A stretch of DNA of 55,357 nucleotides from Pseudomonas sp. Fl4BN1. GTDB taxonomy: Bacteria; Pseudomonadota; Gammaproteobacteria; Pseudomonadales; Pseudomonadaceae. The position numbers were made by a program, and so were the translations under genes. Within the stretch, counting starts at the first letter, position 1; each line of letters starts with the position of its first letter. The stretch lies in contig NZ_JAAARM010000037.1 in assembly GCF_009908285.1 (NCBI RefSeq), positions 1-55,357 of the forward strand, written 5' to 3'. Positions 52,314 to 55,357 of this stretch are shown here, in pieces. The notes under the pieces were generated by a model. It had not been told where the DNA came from. It saw only the letters and a list, made by a program, of their open reading frames with translations, and ran no database searches.

Positions 52314-53516
52314 TCAGGCCAGGGTGCAACCCGTGGCGCTGACATCCTGGAACGAGCGGCCGGCGCTGAGCACTTCGGCCAGGTCATCCTTGTCGCGCAT
52401 CTTGGCGGCGGCCTTGCCCAGCAGCAGGTAGTAATCCTTGATCACCTGATGGTCGCCGGCGCGAATGCTTTCCTCGCCGGTGGGCCCCGGGTAGCTCAGG
52501 CCCTGCATGGCCTTGGCCACGGTCGGGCCCTCGAAGCTGCCGGTGGCGACAATGCTGTCGAGGATGATCTTGGTGCCGATGTAGTCGGCGGCCAGGGGGT
52601 AGGTGGGGTTGATACCGTATTTGGCCTGGCTCAGCTTCACCAGTTCGCGGTTGAGCGGGGTGTCGACCTGGTGCCAGTACTGCGCGCCGAGGTAGACGCC
52701 TTCGAGTACGTCGCTGCCCAGCTCCTGGAACTGGTCGAGCCCGGCGGACCATACCAGCAGCACCTTCATGCGCTCCTTGATGCCGAAGTTCACCGCCTGG
52801 CGCAGGGCGTTGGACGACTGGCTGCCGAAGTTCAGCAGCACCAGTACGTCGGGGCGGGCGGCAATGGCGTTGGTCAGGTAGCCGGAGAATTCCTGTTCCT
52901 GCAGCGAGTGGTAGCTGTTGCCGATGTGCTCGATGCCATGTTCGGCGCACACCTGTTTCGCCCCTTCGAGCAGCGCCTCACCGAACACGTATTGCGGGGT
53001 GATGGTGTACCAGCGCTTGGCCTCGGGCAGCAGTTTGATCAGCGGCACCATGGTTTCGCGGATCGCGCCGTAGGTCGGCACCGACCAGCGAAAGGTCGAG
53101 GCGTTGCAGTCCTTGCCGGTGACCTCGTCGGCGCCCACCGGGGTCATGAACACGCCGCCGACCTTGCCCACTTCCTTGGCCACCGCCAGCGCCGAGGACG
53201 ACAGGGTGCAGCCCTGGAAGAACCGTGCGCCGTCCTGGGCAATCGCCTCCTGCACCCGGCGTACCGCCTTGCCGGCATTGCCTTCGGTGTCGATCACCTT
53301 GTAGTTCAATGGCCGGCCCAGCAGGGTCGGGTACTGTTCCACCGCCAGGCGCGAGCCCATGTCGGCGAACTTGCCATAGCTGGCAAAGGCACCGGACATC
53401 GACTTGAGTCCGTAAAAGGTAAAGGGCTCGGCGGCAAAGGCGCTGCGCACCCCCAGCGGGAGGCTGAGGGCACCGCTGACGGCGAGGCCGGCTTTCAACA
53501 ACGTACGACGCTGCAT
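52314..53516 (-). CDS. Periplasmic binding protein of the right-hand ABC system
   Basis: A 400-residue Peripla_BP_6 receptor. The signal peptide MQRRTLLKAGLAVSGALSLP has a twin-arginine-like RRTLLK and is cut near AFA. The mature part PFTFYGLKSMSGAFASYGKF includes the LivK-like ligand loop. TLSSSALAVAKEVG and FGSQSSNALRQAVNFG are further family regions. The start at 53516 has AGGGAG upstream. It is the first structural gene after the GntR regulator. A ligand with amide or carbamoyl nitrogen is inferred from the downstream hydrolases. Confidence 0.88.
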   Translation of the reverse strand: MQRRTLLKAGLAVSGALSLPLGVRSAFAAEPFTFYGLKSMSGAFASYGKFADMGSRLAVEQYPTLLGRPLNYKVIDTEGNAGKAVRRVQEAIAQDGARFFQGCTLSSSALAVAKEVGKVGGVFMTPVGADEVTGKDCNASTFRWSVPTYGAIRETMVPLIKLLPEAKRWYTITPQYVFGEALLEGAKQVCAEHGIEHIGNSYHSLQEQEFSGYLTNAIAARPDVLVLLNFGSQSSNALRQAVNFGIKERMKVLLVWSAGLDQFQELGSDVLEGVYLGAQYWHQVDTPLNRELVKLSQAKYGINPTYPLAADYIGTKIILDSIVATGSFEGPTVAKAMQGLSYPGPTGEESIRAGDHQVIKDYYLLLGKAAAKMRDKDDLAEVLSAGRSFQDVSATGCTLA

Positions 53517-53621
53517 GGGGTAACTCCCTGGTTTAGTTATTGGCAGGAGTGGCAATGGCGAGTCGACGTAGCAGCCTGTGCTCAGGCTTGTTATTGGAGA
53601 GGCGTTGCACTGCGGGCCCGA

Positions 53622-54392
53622 TCAATGGTGGTGGTCGAACTCCAGCAGGAAGTGTTGGGTGACCTCGCCTTCGAGGGCGGTCATGTGGTGCTCGGCGTCG
53701 CACATGTGCTCGTGCATCAACTGGCGCACGGCGCTTTCGTCCTTGGCCTGCAGAGCGACCAGCAGGCGCTTGTGGTAATCCAGGTTGGCGGCGTCGAACT
53801 GCTTGCGCTTGGGTTTGTAGGCTTTCTTCAGCACCACCAGGTCGCGCAGCAGGTCGTTGAGAAACTGTGCCATGAAACTCAGCAGCGGATTGGGACAGGC
53901 GCGCCCCAGCAGATTATGGAACTCCAGCTCGGCGATGCGCTGCTCACGCTGGCCGGCCTCGCTGTCCTCGGGGTGGCTGCAGAAATCGATGTTGTCCTGC
54001 AGCGCCTTGAAGTCCGCCTCGCTCAAGTGGCCGATCACCGCCACCGCCAGTTCCACCTCGATCACCTTGCGCAACTGATACACCTGCTCGCCGTCCATGT
54101 GCTGGAAGTGCAGGTAATTGCGCAGCGCACGGCTGGCCGGCTCGGTGCCGGCCTGGTTCAGGTAGGCGCCGCCGTTGGGCCCGGTGCGAGTGTTGACCAG
54201 GCCTTCCACTTCCAGCGCCTTGAGCGCTTCGCGAGCCGATCCCTTGGAACACTGGAAGCTTTCCATCAGCTCCTTCTCGGTGGGCAAGCGGTCGCCGGGG
54301 TGCAGCGCATCGGTGACGATGGAGCGCTTGACCGACTCGACGATCACGTCGGAGAGCTTCTGGCGTTTGCGGCGAACGGGGCGTTTCAGCAT
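53622..54392 (-). CDS. GntR/FadR-family (FCD) regulator
   Basis: A 256-residue GntR regulator. The winged helix (about 10-80) holds LPTEKELMESFQCSKGSARE and ALKALEVEGLVNTRTGPNGG. The FCD effector domain (about 95-245) has metal-binding residues in LEFHNLLGRA and the final HEHMCDAEHHM. The C-terminus ends HHH. It is 105 bp upstream of the binding protein gene on the same strand and probably controls the importer-hydrolase operon and itself through the inverted repeat just upstream. Confidence 0.9.
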   Translation of the reverse strand: MLKRPVRRKRQKLSDVIVESVKRSIVTDALHPGDRLPTEKELMESFQCSKGSAREALKALEVEGLVNTRTGPNGGAYLNQAGTEPASRALRNYLHFQHMDGEQVYQLRKVIEVELAVAVIGHLSEADFKALQDNIDFCSHPEDSEAGQREQRIAELEFHNLLGRACPNPLLSFMAQFLNDLLRDLVVLKKAYKPKRKQFDAANLDYHKRLLVALQAKDESAVRQLMHEHMCDAEHHMTALEGEVTQHFLLEFDHHH

Positions 54393-54398
54393 GGGCGG

Positions 54399-54427
54399 CT
54401 ATTTATCGTATTAATGCGGATAAATAG
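54399..54427. promoter_or_regulatory. Inverted repeat, candidate GntR operator
   Basis: CTATTTATC and GATAAATAG: perfect 9-bp arms separated by 11 bp, seven bases upstream of the GntR start codon. A further partial copy, ATAAATAG, follows at about 54430-54437. The AT-rich repeat contrasts with its surroundings. It is a likely autoregulatory operator. Confidence 0.55.
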
Positions 54428-54532
54428 TAATAAATAGCGATGAGGGAGGCGCGTCAACCGCTAACGGATTGAGCTGTCGTTTTTGATGTCGAGGGGTCGT
54501 TGAGGGATAAAAAAAGCCGAGGTTTTAGGAAG

Positions 54533-54556
54533 GGCGAGGGCTCTGACTCCCTCGCC
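54533..54556 (-). terminator. Hairpin after the 90-residue protein gene
   Basis: GGCGAGGG-N8-CCCTCGCC, 11 bp past the minus-strand stop at 54568. A T-run (TTTTTTT) occurs on that strand about 20 bases further, after a CCTCGGC. It is a plausible terminator although the T-run is displaced. Confidence 0.5.
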
Positions 54557-54567
54557 ATTGTCTGGAT

Positions 54568-54840
54568 TCAGTCCAAGGTCCGGGCCTGCAAGCGGCGGCC
54601 CAACACATCCAGCACATCACAGCCATCGCGCAGCGGAATGGCGCACACCAGTGCCAGCTCCTGCAGCACTACGGCATCGCCGGGAATGTCGGGGCGGGCG
54701 GCGAAGTTTTCCAGCAGTTGGGTGACGGCGCGGATGCGATAGGCGGCCGCTTCGTACAGCACATCGGCAGGGGCCAGGGTATCGATCAGCAGGGAAGGGA
54801 TGATGCAGTCGTGGCCGGTGATCGGCATGTATCTGTTCAT
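54568..54840 (-). CDS. Small DUF3077-like protein
   Basis: A 90-residue protein: NRYMPITGHDCIIPSLLIDT at the start, then VLYEAAAYRIRAVTQLLENF and a C-terminal IPLRDGCDVLDVLGRRLQAR. The pattern LLIDT, helix, DGCDVLD resembles small Pseudomonas DUF3077-type proteins of unknown function, but I hold that loosely. No signal or membrane segment is seen. The ATG at 54840 has GAGG upstream. Its long structured leader (54841-55062) is the notable feature. Confidence 0.6.
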   Translation of the reverse strand: MNRYMPITGHDCIIPSLLIDTLAPADVLYEAAAYRIRAVTQLLENFAARPDIPGDAVVLQELALVCAIPLRDGCDVLDVLGRRLQARTLD

Positions 54841-55062
54841 AAGTAACGCCTCGGTCGGTTGAGAGCGCCACTGGATCGTCGCCAAACGAAGGGTGGCAGC
54901 TGTACGCAGGTTGGCGAACCGGGACCGGGGAGCCGGCAGACCCGAAGGTCTCCCGCGTACAGCTGCCATAAAGCAGTGTACGGATGCGAAAAGCCCTGCA
55001 AACAAACGCAGGGCTCTCGCACACGGTCACAGGGTCGCCAAACCCGATCGTCATCAGGACGA
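54841..55062 (-). ncRNA. Structured leader RNA, candidate cis-regulatory element
   Basis: Read on the minus strand the leader forms, in order: a 7-bp hairpin GGTCGTC-CTGAT-GACGATC; a small hairpin GGGT-TTGGCG-ACCC; a long stem with AGCCCTGC-loop-GCAGGGCT (54993-55014 core) extended by TGCGA/TCGCA; and a 14-bp perfect stem, TGGCAGCTGTACGC with GCGTACAGCTGCCA (54894-54968). Inside the last loop is AGACC-TTCG-GGTCT, a cUUCGg tetraloop. The loop also carries TTCGCCAA (54911-54918), complementary to TTGGCGA on both sides (54879-54885 and 55035-55041). This permits alternative long-range pairing. A separate small RNA is also possible. I know of no named family that fits. Confidence 0.55.
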
Positions 55063-55068
55063 CCCGGA

Positions 55069-55098
55069 ACTATAGGCATGCACCCCAGAACGGAACAA
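55069..55098 (-). promoter_or_regulatory. Sigma-70-like promoter of the leader RNA
   Basis: On the minus strand TTGTTC (55093-55098) and TATAGT (55069-55074) are separated by 18 bp. The predicted start is near 55062, giving a leader of about 220 nt before the ATG at 54840. The sequence between 55099 and 55187 shows no gene. Confidence 0.55.
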
Positions 55099-55187
55099 GG
55101 CACTGGCAGGGCAGGACTTTCTGAGTTTGCTGTAGGACTCAGGAGCGCGAGTGTGGATCAAGCGTGCCGCAGGTTCAATGGCCGGGT

Positions 55188-55357
55188 TCAGTCGAAGCCG
55201 ACGCTGGCGCTGTGGCGGGTTTCGCGGTCGTGCAGTGAGTCGATATTGGTTTCGTAGGTGCACTGCCCGCTGCAACTGTGCTCATAGCTAATGGCCGGCT
55301 TGAACTGCAGCTTGAGTGTCGGTATGTCGCTCTGGGGCGCCGGGGCCTGGCTGGGGG
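55188..55357 (-). CDS. Partial protein, C-terminus only
   Basis: The right edge holds the last 55 or so codons of a minus-strand gene ending SASVGFD and TGA at 55188. The visible part reads IPTLKLQFKPAISYEHSCSG, QCTYETNIDSLHDRETRHSA. Two cysteines (SCSGQC) could form a disulfide, hinting at an exported protein. The rest lies outside the window and I do not recognise the family. Confidence 0.6.
   Translation of the reverse strand, partial: PSQAPAPQSDIPTLKLQFKPAISYEHSCSGQCTYETNIDSLHDRETRHSASVGFD

Noticed and set aside
54993..55014. Simple intrinsic terminator on the minus strand (GCCCTGC-loop-GCAGGGC-TTTT)
   Set aside because: Only four T residues follow, and the flanks TGCGA and TCGCA extend the stem past them, so a structural hairpin of the leader is the better reading. 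Attenuation is kept as an alternative in the leader finding.
55040..55062. Hammerhead-like CTGATGA core in the leader RNA
   Set aside because: The required GAAA strand and the surrounding three-stem geometry are missing; the sequence fits a plain hairpin loop.
1..55357. CRISPR arrays, tRNA, rRNA, insertion sequences, prophage genes
   Set aside because: I looked for regular spaced repeats, cloverleaf-like sequences, transposase motifs and phage structural genes on both strands and saw none.

Overview
The window looks like chromosomal DNA of a fluorescent-group Pseudomonas. Evidence: high GC with strong GC3 bias, short gaps with Shine-Dalgarno sites, an OprD-family porin, a TorF-type porin, a lexA2-imuA-imuB-dnaE2 cassette, a Pseudomonas-like REP hairpin and a YdcH/DUF465 gene. 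I see no rRNA, tRNA, CRISPR array, insertion sequence or prophage. All identifications rest on reading the sequence and remembered family features; no database search was run.

Left part (1-5.8 kb): a FUSC-type membrane protein, a GapN-like aldehyde dehydrogenase, a DyP peroxidase, a Gfo/Idh/MocA oxidoreductase, and the decayed remnant of a ParD antitoxin with an in-frame stop and no toxin partner.

Indole-3-acetate region (5.8-22.8 kb): this is the main catabolic system. A plus-strand operon runs in the order iacH-A-B-I-C-D-E-F-G (amidase, flavin monooxygenase, small IacB, SnoaL-like IacI, Rieske oxygenase large and small subunits, SDR, ferredoxin reductase, flavin reductase). It should convert the plant hormone indole-3-acetic acid to catechol. 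An OprD-family porin and a NIPSNAP-like protein follow on the same strand. Divergent from iacH is a minus-strand unit of periplasmic binding protein, LivH-like permease, a fused LivM-LivG permease-ATPase, LivF-like ATPase and a class II aldolase. A MarR regulator (probable iacR) lies at the far end of that unit. The AT-rich divergent intergenic region carries a perfect ATGTCAA-N6-TTGACAT inverted repeat, a candidate operator.

Middle (22.8-45.6 kb): TorF-like porin, exported amidohydrolase and a divergent LysR regulator; the DNA-damage mutagenesis cassette lexA2-imuA-imuB-dnaE2 with a LexA2-type palindrome overlapping the lexA2 start; a lipoprotein trio (CsgG-like, DUF4810, DUF799); a hybrid sensor kinase; a UvrA2-type ATPase; a DUF465 protein; an SMP-30-like beta-propeller; a fusion of a fatty-acid-hydroxylase domain with an SRPBCC-like domain; a frameshifted gene remnant; an EAL protein; a lipoprotein; and an amidase.

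Right part (45.7-55.36 kb): a small ABM-like protein, then a tightly overlapping minus-strand operon read from right to left: GntR/FCD regulator, periplasmic binding protein, LivH, LivM, LivG, LivF, M20 N-carbamoylase-type hydrolase, amidase. It looks like uptake plus amide/carbamoyl hydrolysis of an unknown nitrogen compound. At the right edge a 90-residue protein is preceded by a roughly 220-nt leader with several nested hairpins, a cUUCGg tetraloop, and a loop sequence complementary to two flanking copies of UUGGCGA. This is the best candidate in the window for an undescribed regulatory RNA.
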